Shown: in pieces, positions 35,946 through 45,130 of the stretch | How positions within the stretch are numbered: the first letter of the stretch is position 1 | Layout: each line of letters begins with the position of its first letter | Source of the DNA: Streptomyces noursei | GTDB taxonomy: Bacteria; Actinomycetota; Actinomycetes; Streptomycetales; Streptomycetaceae | Assembly (NCBI RefSeq): GCF_016917755.1 | Contig: NZ_CP070326.1 | Span: forward strand, 9,486,001 to 9,550,000 | Length of the DNA: 64,000 nucleotides | Direction: 5' to 3' | Notes under the pieces: model-generated | Database searches by the model: none | What the model was told of the DNA's origin: nothing | The model's input: the letters and a program-made list of their open reading frames with translations, nothing else | Position numbers and translations under genes: made by a program

Positions 35946-36542
35946 TCAGGGCTTGAGCACGACGCCGGGCGAGGACTCAGTCGGGAGCTTCTGTGCAGGG
36001 CACGTCTCCAGCGTCTTCTCCATCGCGGTGGCTTCGGCTGGGGTGACCCAGAGGTGGTACTTCTGCTTCACGACGATCTGCCGGGCCACGTAGGTGCAGT
36101 CGAAGGCCTTGTTGACCGGGAGTCAGGAGGCGGCGTCCTTGTCGCCCTTGCCCATGTTCGCCGGGCCGTCGGCGGCGACGAGGTTCAGCGGGTCGTTGTG
36201 GTCTTGGAGGAGTTGCTGGGCTCCGGTCTGCCAGGCGTCGGACAGGGCGACGAGGTGGTCGATCTGCACGGCGGAGGACTTCGGGCCGCGCTGGAAGGCG
36301 ATGTTCTTGCCGGTGTAGGGGTCGGCGACGGTGCCGGAGGCGACCAGGCACTTCGAGGTGCCCTCGAACTTCACGTCTTTGAGATCGCGTTTGAGGATGT
36401 CGTCGCGCGTGTCACAGTGGTTGTGTCCGCCAGGGGCACTTGTGTTGTCCGTCCACGCGGCCCCGAAGTTCTTCACCCGGTCGTAGCCGGCCTTCGAAGC
36501 CGCCAACGAGCAGAACCGCGGTAGGGACGGCACGAGAAGCAC
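35946..36542 (-). pseudogene. HNH endonuclease family protein, nonsense-mutated and N-terminally truncated
   Basis: Reading leftward: AGYDRVKNFGAAWTDN, CDTRDDILKRDLKDVKF, then VQIDHLVALSDAWQTGAQQ (the HNH His of the GmrSD/DUF1524 type), DPLNLVAADGPANMGKGDKD AAS, and then TGA where relatives have Trp. After it the same frame continues LPVNKAFDCTYVARQIVVKQ to a natural stop. So one TGG-to-TGA change splits the gene. The secretion signal expected at the N-terminus is also missing. Intact homologues are secreted nucleases. Confidence 0.75.
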
Positions 36543-36715
36543 GCTGGTGCGGGAGAGATCTCACGACGAGAGCTCTACCCTCGGCCATCTGCCCACATGG
36601 GGGCTATCACCCGTAGGGGACGCTCCACTTCGCCAAGACGTTTCTCGGGTGGCTGAGGACCAACTCGGCGGCAAACGATGGCGACACCTGATCGCTATGC
36701 CACTTGGCGGTTGCC

Positions 36716-37618
36716 CTAACCGCCGAGGGGGATGGCTTCGTCGAGGAGTGTCAGATCAAGCTGTTGAAGTCGGTTCGGGTCGGCGATGAGTTCGTACCCG
36801 GTGATCCTCTCGCAGGCGGTCGTGACGGTAAGGGCGAGCTGCAGTCGTCCGTATGGTGCGACCGTGATCCCCACGGCGCCGCCGATGAGTACCGGCTCCG
36901 CGACGTGCGCGTTCCGTCCGAAGACGACGATCTCCTCCGCCACGGCCCGCGCACCGCGCACCTCGAGCGGTCTGCCCTCTGGAAGGGCCGCGCGGTCCGC
37001 ACGTCGTACGGCGTCGGGCGCCAGTACCGCGAGGACCGCGTCGATGTCGCCCGCTCGCGCCGCCGCCAGGAACGCCTCAATGATGAGCCGCTGCCGGGCG
37101 AGCTCCGCTCCGGGGACGGCGGGGGCGCCCCGTACCTTGCGCCGGGCCCGGCTCGCGAGTTGCTTCGCAGCGGAGAGGGAGCGGTCCACGACGGGGGCGA
37201 TCTCGTCGAACGGCACTGCGAACATGTCGTGCAGCACGAACGCGACGCGCTCGGCGGGGCCCAGCCTGTCGAGCACGACCAGAAGGGCGCGGCCCACCGA
37301 GTCGGCCAGCACTGCCTCCTGTTCTGGGTGGCCACTCGCAGCGGGATCTGGGTCCTCATCGGGCACTGGGTGGCCTGCGGGGTCCTCCCGCCGTGATGCG
37401 CGGGCCCGCAGCATGTCGAGGCAGATGCGGGAGACCGTCGTCGTGAGCCATCCGCCCAGGTTGTGCACGGCGTCGGCTTGGGTCCGGGCCAGTCGCAGCC
37501 AGGCTTCCTGGACGGCGTCCTCCGCCTCGCTGTGCGAGCCGAGCATGCGCTGGGCGACCGCGCGCAGTCGGCTGCGGTGCGTCTCGAAGCCCTCTGCAAG
37601 GCCGTCGTGCGCGCTCAC
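36716..37618 (-). CDS. ECF RNA polymerase sigma factor, SigJ/ECF41 type
   Basis: A 300-residue protein. Region 2 reads FETHRSRLRAVAQRMLGSHSEAEDAVQEAWLR. Region 4 reads LDRLGPAERVAFVLHDMFAVPFDEIAPVVDRSLSAAKQLASRAR. The C-terminal roughly 120 residues are a SnoaL-like domain (FLAAARAGDIDAVLAVLAPDAV...), which in ECF41 members modulates sigma activity in place of an anti-sigma factor. The gene ECF41 factors usually control is adjacent and encodes an oxidoreductase or carboxymuconolactone decarboxylase. Here the divergent nitroreductase is the best candidate target. Confidence 0.9.
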   Translation of the reverse strand: MSAHDGLAEGFETHRSRLRAVAQRMLGSHSEAEDAVQEAWLRLARTQADAVHNLGGWLTTTVSRICLDMLRARASRREDPAGHPVPDEDPDPAASGHPEQEAVLADSVGRALLVVLDRLGPAERVAFVLHDMFAVPFDEIAPVVDRSLSAAKQLASRARRKVRGAPAVPGAELARQRLIIEAFLAAARAGDIDAVLAVLAPDAVRRADRAALPEGRPLEVRGARAVAEEIVVFGRNAHVAEPVLIGGAVGITVAPYGRLQLALTVTTACERITGYELIADPNRLQQLDLTLLDEAIPLGG

Positions 37619-37712
37619 CGGTCACCTCTCCCCGTCGCCGACCGTCACCACCGTAGAGGGTCCCGACACCAGGTGGCTGGCGGGGCCAGAGTCGATATGC
37701 AGGGAGCTTGTC

Positions 37713-38378
37713 TTGGACGTCTACGAAGCGGTTGCGAGCCGACGGGCGGTGCGCCGGTTCAGCGGGGAGCCGATCCCCCGGGAAACGTTGGAACGTGTCC
37801 TGTCCGCCGCAGCCCGAACACCGTCCGGGGCGAACCTCCAACCCTGGCACGTCTACGTGCTGACTGGCGCGCCGCTGGCGGAGCTGAAGAAACGCACCGC
37901 CGAGCGGGTGGCCGCAGGCGACCCCGGGGACGAGCGGGAGTACCAGATGTACCCGTCCGAACTGAAGTCTCCGTACCGCGAGCGCCGATCCGCAGCCGCC
38001 GAGCAGCGCTACACCGCGCTCGGAATCTCACGCGAGGACCGGCGGTCGCGCGAGGCGGCCGTTGCCGCGAACTGGGACTGCTTCGGTGCGCCCACGGCCT
38101 TGTTCTGCTACATCGACCGCGACATGGGACCGGCCCAATGGGCTGACCTCGGCATGTACCTGCAGACCGTCATGCTGCTGCTGCGTGCCGAGGGGCTGCA
38201 CAGCTGCCCTCAGATGGCGTGGTCGGTGTACTGCCGGACCGTCGCGGGGGCCGTGCTGCCCCCACCGGGACTGATCCTGTTCTGCGGCGTGTCCATCGGG
38301 TTCGAGGCCCCGACCGCGTGTCACGACCGCATCGACCGGGCCCCGCTCGCCGAGACGGTCACTTTCATCGACGGCTAG
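37713..38378 (+). CDS. Nitroreductase family protein
   Basis: A 221-residue FMN-dependent nitroreductase. VYEAVASRRAVRRFSGEPIP gives the Arg-rich FMN-binding start, AARTPSGANLQPWHVYVLTG the next motif, WADLGMYLQTVMLLLRAEGL the dimer helix and a C-terminal FFCGVSIGFE-like strand (LILFCGVSIGF). It probably reduces nitroaromatics or quinones with NAD(P)H. The best start is a TTG with AGGGAG 6 nt upstream. It is divergent from the ECF41-like sigma factor with a 94-bp spacer, suggesting control by it. Confidence 0.88.
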   Translation: MDVYEAVASRRAVRRFSGEPIPRETLERVLSAAARTPSGANLQPWHVYVLTGAPLAELKKRTAERVAAGDPGDEREYQMYPSELKSPYRERRSAAAEQRYTALGISREDRRSREAAVAANWDCFGAPTALFCYIDRDMGPAQWADLGMYLQTVMLLLRAEGLHSCPQMAWSVYCRTVAGAVLPPPGLILFCGVSIGFEAPTACHDRIDRAPLAETVTFIDG

Positions 38379-38403
38379 GGCGTTCCTGCCGTCAGTCCGG
38401 TAG

Positions 38404-38433
38404 CGGGGCGGGATCGCCGCTCTTCCCGCCCCG
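38404..38433. terminator. Bidirectional terminator hairpin
   Basis: CGGGGCGGGA and TCCCGCCCCG form a perfect 10-bp stem with a 10-nt loop, 25 nt after the nitroreductase stop and in the convergent gap with the His-rich gene. The remaining 170 bases of the gap hold no gene. Confidence 0.75.
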
Positions 38434-38604
38434 CCGGCCCTGAACAGTGAACCGGCGGGCCTGCCCCACGCCCGGTTCGCGGTGCCCAGGGCCGGCGGCC
38501 CAGCCGAATCCGAGTCAAGCCTTTGACGGCACCCGCTCACATCCGCGGATCCTCATCACCTGGCCCGCATCGGCTCACTGCGCAGCTCCCGACGCCTTTT
38601 CGGC

Positions 38605-38880
38605 CTACCTCCAGTTGTGGCGGCCATGCCGCCATCCGCGGAAGCCTTCGTGGTCGTGCCGCCATCCCTCGCCCCGGAAACCCTCACCGCCGTGCCGCCA
38701 ACCGTCACGGTCGTGGTGGTAGCCGAGGTGACGGCCGTGGTAGCCGAGGTGACGGCCGTGGTAGCCGCGGTGATGGCCGTGGTCGTAGCCACGGTCCGCG
38801 GCGGAGGCGGGAAGTGCGCCGACTCCGAGGACCGCGCCAGCCACGAGCACGGCGGCGGCGATGCGCTTGCTGTAGGACAT
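38605..38880 (-). CDS. Small secreted His/Gly-rich protein
   Basis: A 91-residue protein with a Sec signal (SYSKRIAAAVLVAGAVLGVGALPASA). The mature part is rich in His, Gly, Tyr, Arg and Trp and carries tandem HGRHLGY units (the DNA shows a 21-bp repeat, three copies at about 38716-38778) and GEGFRGEGWRHDHEGFRG. The composition suggests metal binding outside the cell. No family assignment. The region upstream has a GCCCAAG/CTTGGGC hairpin about 105-120 nt before the start. Confidence 0.65.
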   Translation of the reverse strand: MSYSKRIAAAVLVAGAVLGVGALPASAADRGYDHGHHRGYHGRHLGYHGRHLGYHHDRDGWRHGGEGFRGEGWRHDHEGFRGWRHGRHNWR

Positions 38881-39000
38881 GAACGATTCCCTTCCTCGCG
38901 CAATACGGCGAGAGCCCCGCCGATCACGACACGGATCTGCCGGCTGGTCACCGGCAAAGGGAATCCTTCCGATCAAGCCTGCCCAAGCCCCTTGGGCGCG

Positions 39001-39834
39001 CTGTAAGTTACCAATCCCGAACAATGTCCCATTTCTTCCCCGATGCTGTCTGACGTCAGCGCGGCATCGTCGACAGGGGTTGCGACGGCCCACCCTGGCG
39101 CTGTTCCCGGCCATCGCGGGCGAAGAACAGGGCAGACATGGAGTACGCGGGTGTGTCGTCGTTCGCGGGATTCGATGATCTGCGGCAGCAGTCTTGACCG
39201 CGCGTCCGCGTCATTGGAGGAAGGTGGTGGTCGACAAGTGGGTGGCCGACCAGGCCCCGCACAAGGAAGAGGGCCTCGGCCGCCATGCCCTGGGCCCGTG
39301 AGGCGCAGCGGCCGTTGCACCGGGAGGTTTCGGGCAGGGCGTGGGCGGGAGCGGGCACGGGTCCGCGCCGGGTAGGTGGTCGTTGCAGGCCGTGCTGAAG
39401 CTGCGGCCGCGCGGTCCGAGGGTAGCGTCTCGGCCGTTCCGCCGGTGGCTCCGGTTGTGTTGCCCGCGCCCCGCCCGGCCGCCGACGCCCCGGCCCCGGA
39501 GATCGAGGAAGTCGAAGACGACCAGGAGCTGATCCTTGAGGACCTGACCCACGACCAGGTCCTGGACTGGCGCGCCCGCGCCGCCGCGTGGACTCCACCA
39601 CGCCGCATGCCCACCACCATGCCGCCGGGATGCGGCTGGATGCCGAGCTGATGGCGGAGCCGGAGAAGGCCGCCGAGGAGGAAAAGGGGGTGCGTGAACG
39701 GCACGAACGCCTCACCACGAGCCCGGTGACGCCGCCGAAGAAGCGGGCCGCGCCGAACGCAGACGGCAGCGAGGGCGCTACCCGGCCCGGCTGACCACTG
39801 CCGCACTCGGCCGTTCCCGCGGTGGGCTGACCAG
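39001..39834. other. Degenerate region without a supported gene
   Basis: About 830 bases. A plus-strand stretch (39436-39591) reads APEIEEVEDDQELILEDLTH and DQVLDWRARAAAW, an acidic protein-like segment whose frame shifts near 39600 and continues as LDAELMAEPEKAAEEEKGVR. It looks like the remains of a coiled-coil or acidic protein, unrecognised. The flanks have no start or ribosome-binding site. The end joins an IS5 fragment. Confidence 0.4.
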
Positions 39835-40320
39835 CAAGGTCCACCTCGCGGCCGACCGGCGCTGCCGCCCGCTGCCATTCGTGCTCACCCCCGGCCAGGC
39901 CGCCGACAGCCCGCGCTTTCGCGCCGTGGTGGAGCGCAGCAAAGTCCGCGTCCCCGTCGGGCGGCCGCGTACCCGTCCGGACGCCGTCGCTGCGGATAAG
40001 GCGTACTCGTCCCGCGCCAACCGCGCCTACCTGCGCAACCGGAAGGTCAAGGCGGCCATCCCGGAGAAGGCGGACCAGGCTGCCAACCGCAAGAAGAAGG
40101 GCTCTCGCGGCGGCCGCCCGGTCACCCACGACACCATGCTGTACCGGGAGCGCAACACGGTGGAACGCTGCATCAACAAGATCAAGGAGTGGCGCGGGCC
40201 GGCCACCCGCTACGACAAGACGCCCGAGAGCTACCTCGCCGGACTCCCTCTGCGCGGGGCGATCCTGTGGATCCGCAGCCTCCAACCAACCTAAAGATCC
40301 GAACTACGAAGACGCCCTAG
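39835..40320 (+). pseudogene. IS5-family transposase, C-terminal fragment with right end
   Basis: The frame reads VHLAADRRCRPLPFVLTPGQ, then ADKAYSSRANRAYLRNRKVK (catalytic Asp), and RERNTVERCINKIKEWRG (catalytic Glu), ending LAGLPLRGAILWIRSLQPT. These are the second half of an IS5/ISL2-like DDE transposase. The first half is absent. The IS right end GAAGACGCCCTAG follows the stop. A CTAGGGCGTTC at the end of the nitroreductase gene (about 38376) resembles the other terminus. Confidence 0.8.
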
Positions 40321-40524
40321 GTGTCATCGGGCGTCATGCGTGCTTCACCGGCGGATCCCGCGCAGGCATCCGGATTCCGCTGCTCCCGTGCCGAACTTCG
40401 TGAAGATTGAGTGAAGTTCCTGTGTGTCGAACAGTGTGGCGCACAGGATCTCTCCACGCGAAACATGACACAGCATCACCACAGTGCCATTCCGATGAAG
40501 TCCACGAGACGAGGAACGCACGTC

Positions 40525-41720
40525 ATGAGCATAGGCATGAGAGCCCTGCGGTCCGCGGGCGCCGCCACCATCGCCCTGGCCACCGCCTGTACTCTCACGC
40601 CGGCCACGGCCGGCAGCGCGTCGGCCGACACCGGCCCGACGGCCAACGCGGCCGCCGACCTGCCCCTCCCGCCCGGCGCCACCTCGAGCTACCCCGCCGC
40701 AATCAACGACAACGGGGTGATCGTCGGCTACACCAACGGTCCCAACAACCAGATGTCTCCGGTCCGTTGGAACCCGGACCGCAGCCCCACGACACTCCCG
40801 CTGCTGCCCGGGGACCCGATGGGCTATGTCGAGGCCATCAGCGACGACGGCACCGCCGCCGGCTGGTCGGGAAGCCACACGGTGCGCTGGGCGCCCGACG
40901 GCACGGTCACCCAACTGCAGCCGCTGCCCGGCGACACCAGCGCCGACTTCCGCGCGATGAGCCGCACCGGTATCGCGGTGGGAGAGTCCGCGCTCGGCGG
41001 GACCCACCACGCAGTGAAGTGGCGCCCGGACGGCCAGGCCGTCCAGCTCGCTCCGCTCAAGGGTGACACCCTCACCTTCGCCCTCTCGGTCAACAGCTCG
41101 GGCACGGTCGCCGGTGTGTCCTTCTCGGACTACAACGCCTACCACCCCGTGAAGTGGAACCCGGACGGCACTCCCGTCCCGCTCGACCCGACCTCGGCCT
41201 ACTCCACCGCATGGGTCGTCCAGATCAACGACGCCGGCACCGTGCTCGCGCGGGGGCCGTGCCGACCGGTAGCACGATCGACCAGTCCCGCTCCGTGACA
41301 TGGGGCGCCAACGGCACCGTTACGGACCTGGGCCCGCACTCCAGCGCGAACGCCATCAACGCTTCGGGCACCGTGGTAGGTAGGCAGCTCGGAGCGGACA
41401 ACATCGACTACACCGCCACGAGTTGGAGCCCCGACGGCACCGCCACGGCGATCGGCTCCGCGTACGAGTACACCACGGCCGTCGCCGTCAACGACGCCGG
41501 TGTCTCCGTCGGGTACACCGGGGTCAAGGTCCCGTCCGATCAGCACCGCTTCGCCCTCCTCTTCGAGGCCGACGGGAGCCTGACCGAACTGAACGTGACA
41601 CCGGACGGCAGCAACTCCTACGCCACGTCCATCAACAACGCCGGCGTGGCCGTCGGCGTCCGGATCACCTTCCCGACACCGGGAAGCTCCACGCGCACGG
41701 CGGTGATCTGGCGGCCATAA
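40525..41720 (+). pseudogene. Secreted HAF-repeat protein, frameshifted
   Basis: A signal peptide (MRALRSAGAATIALATACTL...) is followed by repeated beta-propeller-like HAF units of about 45 residues, for example AAINDNGVIVGYTN...PVRWNPD and AISDDGTAAGWSG...VRWAPDG. The frame ends early after NDAGTVLARG at about 41250, where a G-run appears one base short. The next frame continues VPTGSTIDQSRSVTWGANG and three more units to VIWRP. Without the lesion the protein would be about 400 residues. Homologues are extracellular proteins of unknown role. A single-base assembly error cannot be excluded. Confidence 0.8.
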
Positions 41721-41963
41721 CCACCGCCCACCCGTTCTGGGGCTCACCAACCCCGGAATCACTCGGCCACCCCAACCGCCGCGCCACCCGCCCCAGCACC
41801 GCCCCCCCCCCCGCGATCTCCCCCAGCGGTGGGAGGTGCGGCTCGACCAGGGCCCACTCATCAACCGTCAGATCGCCACGCGCCATGCCCCTGGCCGACC
41901 AGACCACGGGACACAGCTCGGCCGAATCCACCAACTCGTGATCGCAACTACGAACACGCTCTA
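41721..41963 (-). mobile_element. IS5-type remnant: transposase N-terminus and one terminus
   Basis: On the minus strand, starting at 41886, the frame reads MARGDLTVDEWALVEPHLPP and soon degrades, the start of an IS5-type transposase. The outer boundary carries CTAGAGCGTGTTCGTAGTT, a terminus resembling that of the fragment at 40.3 kb. Its last bases supply the stop codon of the glycosyltransferase gene. Confidence 0.65.
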
Positions 41964-42734
41964 GATGCGCGAGTTGCGCAGTGACTGCCACACAGCGCCG
42001 GCCAGTGCCCGCGTCGATCGCGGGACTGACAGATGTTCGTGCTCGCGGTACAGGGCCCAGTTGTATTGCACGAGCGAGAGTTTGTTGGAGGACAGTGATC
42101 CCGCCTGGTGGGCTCTGTACACCGCGAGCGGCTCAGCCAGGCCCCGGGCGTCAGCGCCGTCCCGCATGATCGACAGCCAGAGGGCGTAGTCCTGGCGCTT
42201 GCGCATCTCCGGCATCAGCCTCGTGCCCAGGATATTGCGGTCGTACATGGCGGTGAGAGCACCGATGTGGTCTCGTACCAGCATCGCGCGGTAGTCCACG
42301 TGCTCCCGCGCACGGACCACCCGCCCATTCGGGACCCAGTCGGTGCTCTCGCCCTCGTAGTCGGCGTCCATCCTGTAGTACGAGGTGAACGTCAAAGGCG
42401 CAGTGGCCTCCGCAGCGAAGGCGAGCTGCTTCTCGGTCTTCTCCGGAAGCCACATGTCGTCGCTGTCGAGAAAGGCGATGTAGTCCCCGCGGGCCCGCTC
42501 GATCGCGAAGTTGCGGGCCCGGCCCGCACCACCCCGTTCGGGTGCCGACTCCGGCAGGACGCGCTCGTCCTGCTCGGCGAACTCGCGGAGCAGATCCATG
42601 GAGCCATCGGAGGACTGGTCGTCGGTGACCAGCAGCTCCAGGTCGCTGTGGGTCTGCGTGAGCACCGATCGGACGGCTGCGCCGAGGGTGGTTGCCGAGT
42701 TGTACACGGGCATCACGACAGACACCAGGGGCAC
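41961..42734 (-). CDS. Family 2 glycosyltransferase
   Basis: A 257-residue GT-A enzyme. VSVVMPVYNSATTLGAAVRSVLTQTHSDLELLVTDDQSSDGS (nucleotide-binding start), RNFAIERARGDYIAFLDSDD (metal-binding DxD as DSDD) and RKRQDYALWLSIMRDGAD (catalytic base region). It probably transfers a sugar from an NDP-sugar in envelope polysaccharide or natural-product assembly. GTG start with AAGGAGAAG upstream. The stop lies within the adjacent IS terminus, so the last residues may have been altered by the insertion. Confidence 0.85.
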   Translation of the reverse strand: MPLVSVVMPVYNSATTLGAAVRSVLTQTHSDLELLVTDDQSSDGSMDLLREFAEQDERVLPESAPERGGAGRARNFAIERARGDYIAFLDSDDMWLPEKTEKQLAFAAEATAPLTFTSYYRMDADYEGESTDWVPNGRVVRAREHVDYRAMLVRDHIGALTAMYDRNILGTRLMPEMRKRQDYALWLSIMRDGADARGLAEPLAVYRAHQAGSLSSNKLSLVQYNWALYREHEHLSVPRSTRALAGAVWQSLRNSRI

Positions 42735-42800
42735 AGCGCTTCTCCTTGCCAGACCAGGAACGGCGGTCCATTCAAGCACCGCAGTCGAGTAGGACCTGCC

Positions 42801-42870
42801 ATGCGGATAGTTGTCGCTGGTCAGGGCTACGTAGGGCGTCCCCTGGCCGCTCCGTGTGGTTGCCAGCCTC
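42801..42870 (+). pseudogene. Nucleotide-sugar dehydrogenase, N-terminal fragment
   Basis: ATG followed by RIVVAGQGYVGRPLA matches the N-terminal Rossmann motif (GxGYVGLPLA) of UDP-glucose/UDP-ManNAc dehydrogenases. The similarity stops after about 18 residues. Only the start of the gene survives. Confidence 0.6.
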
Positions 42871-42908
42871 TCCGCCTCCGCAGATCTGCGCGACGAACTC
42901 ACCACCGT

Positions 42909-43740
42909 TTACGAGGAACTGAGCGCCGTCGCCGCCTTCACGACGTCGGCCAGGGCGAGCCGCCACACCGCCCGCGGGTCCGTCCCAGCAACAAGGCCAG
43001 CGGTCGTGGTCTCCAGCAGGCCGCACACCATCTCCGCGTGGGCGGTGAGCTTTCCGGCGAGCTCGGGCAGGGGCAGGTCGGGCGGGCAGGTGAGGTAGGT
43101 GCTGAGGATGTTGGTGGTGTCCATGAGCCACAGCACCGCCAGGTGCTGCAGCCACTCGGCCCGCTCGTCCGGGGCGAGTGGCTGTGAGGGTGTCGGCGAA
43201 CTCCTCGATCCCGGGCGCCGTCGCGTCGGCTGCCGCCAGGTCCGGTGAGGCGGCGATCAGGCCGAGTACGGTCCGGGAGATCAGCTTGGCCGCATCGGTC
43301 TGTGGCCGTCCCCGGCCCAGGCCCGGGTCGAGGAAGACCGGCCGCCCGTCGGCGCCGACGGGAAAGACGACGTGGTCGGGCTTGAGGGCACCGTAGATCA
43401 CCGGCAGCAGATGCCCGGCCGTCGGAGCGGGCCGAAGCCGACGCAGCCGCAGCCGCAGCCGCAGCCGCAGGACCACCGTGCTCAGCGCCTCCCCGGCCTG
43501 TCCGGCTTTGCGCAGGTAGGTGGGGCCGCTGATGCCGTTGAACTTGCGGTCGAAGGTGGAGCCGATGCGCCGCTCGGCGATGGCCGCCGCATCGACGGCG
43601 CGGGCGACGGCGGGCTGCTGGAGCCCGGCGAGCTCGACCACCGCTCGGGTCATCAGCTCGCCGGTCTGCTGCGGGCCCTTGGCCAGCAGGTCGGCCAGCG
43701 TCAGCCTGGCCACCGGCTCGGTGAACAGCACCGCGACGGC
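42909..43740 (-). pseudogene. Phosphotransferase-like gene, truncated and frameshifted
   Basis: On the minus strand the frame reads LFTEPVARLTLADLLAKG, then RIGSTFDRKFNGISGPTYLR, LPVIYGALKPDHVVFP (catalytic His/Asp-type loop) and FLDPGLGRGRPQTDAAKL. These are motifs of an aminoglycoside-phosphotransferase-like kinase. After EEFADTLTA the frame shifts; the rest (LWLMDTTNILSTYLTCPPD...) continues in another frame to a stop at 42909. An AGCCGC microsatellite at about 43443-43468, coding LRLRLRLR, replaces normal sequence. The N-terminal lobe is missing. Confidence 0.65.
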
Positions 43741-43914
43741 ACCCCGACCAGGTGCCCTGGGATCGCCGTCTTTACTGACTCGGGCGCTTCGAGGTGACGG
43801 AGCTGGCAGTTCGGTTGAGAATCCGCCCGCTGTGACGGCCGGTTGGTACAGAAGCGAACCTCTCGTCCGCCGTGACGGGCTCCTGGGCCGGAGAGCGGGC
43901 CCAGGGGCGGCGGT

Positions 43915-44337
43915 CTACCGGGATGCGTCGGGATACGCGGCGGTCGCGCGGATTTCGATGAGGAGTCCGGGGCTGGCGAGTCCGCTGACCCCGATGATCG
44001 TCCAGGTCGGGTAGGGCGCGTTGACGAGGCGCTGTTTGGCATCGATGAAGCCGGGCAGGTGCTGGCGGATGTCGACGTGGTAGCTGGTGACGTCGACGAG
44101 GGCGGACGTGTCGAGGTTCTCCAGCCGAAGGATCTCTTCGATCTTCAAGATGGCGATCTCGGTCTGCTCTTCAATGGTGTCCGGGATGGTTCCGTCGGCG
44201 CGGCGACCGATCGTTCCGGCGATGAACAGGAGGCCGTGCGCGCGGACCGCGGCGGAATAGCCGAAGCTTGCGAAGGCGCTGGTGGTTTGCCCGAAGACCG
44301 CGTTGTCCTCGGGGACCTCGACAGTGTGGATGGTCAT
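43915..44337 (-). CDS. RidA family protein
   Basis: A 140-residue YjgF/RidA-fold protein. GYSAAVRAHGLLFIAGTIGR and NLDTSALVDVTSYHVDIRQHL and a C-terminal LIEIRATAAYPD include the ligand-binding Arg near the end. RidA proteins deaminate reactive enamine/imine intermediates or bind small carboxylates. The gene is in line with the HD-domain gene upstream (47-nt gap), and both are divergent from a GlxA-type regulator. Confidence 0.88.
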   Translation of the reverse strand: MTIHTVEVPEDNAVFGQTTSAFASFGYSAAVRAHGLLFIAGTIGRRADGTIPDTIEEQTEIAILKIEEILRLENLDTSALVDVTSYHVDIRQHLPGFIDAKQRLVNAPYPTWTIIGVSGLASPGLLIEIRATAAYPDASR

Positions 44338-44384
44338 TGCGGTGCTGCCCTTTCTCTGTTGAGGGGGTCGTGGAGTCCGTGGAG

Positions 44385-45059
44385 TCAGTTGCCCCAGCGG
44401 GACGAACGGCAGGCGTGCTCCAGCCGGGTCCGTCCGAAGGTCTCGCGTTCGCGGAGGAATTCGCCGGGGATCGCGTAGCGGGGTGCGTTCTTCGGGTCTT
44501 TCGCGGCTTGCGCGACGATCGCGTCGGTGAGTGAGCGGATCATGTCCAGCCGTGGATAGGCGGCGTGGACGGCGTCGGCCTGCTTGTCGGTGACGGCGTC
44601 GACGTGGTCGGCGCCCAGTGGGCCGCCGAAGTCGAGGGCGACGCCTTCGCGGACGAGTACGCACAGCGTTCCGCGGCGTTCCGCGATGCCCGGGGAGGTG
44701 TGCAGGGCGATGGCTTGCCAGACCTGGTCGGCGTCGGCTGCGGGTACTGCGTGGTCGATCAGGAATGCGGCGGCCCGGTCGGCGCCTTCGACCTCGAACC
44801 GCTGGCTGTGCGGACCGTCCGAGGCCACGCCGAGGTCGTGCATCGCGCACGCGGCGAACAACAGGTCGTCGTGGTAGTCGCGGCCGGCGGTCAGGCCGAG
44901 GCGGCCGGCAACCAGCCGGGCGAACAGGTAGCTGCGGATGCTGTGGTTGAAGACGGACGGTGTTTCCACCGGTCGGATGAGGTTCATGACGGCGTCGGCA
45001 AGTGGTGTGCCGGGCAGCGTGATCAGGTCGTCGGTCGCCTCGTGGGTAGGTCGGGTCAT
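44385..45059 (-). CDS. HD-domain protein, cyanamide hydratase-like
   Basis: A 224-residue HD hydrolase. RPVETPSVFNHSIRSYLFAR supplies the first metal His, AACAMHDLGVAS the HD pair, and IALHTSPGIAERR a later His. It matches the HD group related to fungal cyanamide hydratase, a metal-dependent hydrolase acting on small nitriles or amides. Pairing with RidA suggests degradation of a nitrogen compound. First gene of a leftward pair. Confidence 0.82.
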   Translation of the reverse strand: MTRPTHEATDDLITLPGTPLADAVMNLIRPVETPSVFNHSIRSYLFARLVAGRLGLTAGRDYHDDLLFAACAMHDLGVASDGPHSQRFEVEGADRAAAFLIDHAVPAADADQVWQAIALHTSPGIAERRGTLCVLVREGVALDFGGPLGADHVDAVTDKQADAVHAAYPRLDMIRSLTDAIVAQAAKDPKNAPRYAIPGEFLRERETFGRTRLEHACRSSRWGN

Positions 45060-45108
45060 GTCTTCAGCCTGGCCGCGACCGCCCTGACCTGGTGAGAGGC
45101 AAAAATTC

Positions 45109-45121
45109 CTAACTTCGTTAG
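45109..45121. promoter_or_regulatory. Operator candidate between HD/RidA operon and GlxA-type regulator
   Basis: CTAACTTCGTTAG is a perfect palindrome (CTAAC/GTTAG with 3 nt between) 10 nt before the regulator's ATG, in the 71-bp divergent spacer. This is the only strong dyad in the spacer. Confidence 0.5.
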
Positions 45122-45130
45122 AATCTTGCC

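Noticed and set aside
43440..43470. CRISPR-like short repeat
   Set aside because: It is a hexanucleotide microsatellite without spacers. No CRISPR array or cas gene is present anywhere in the window.
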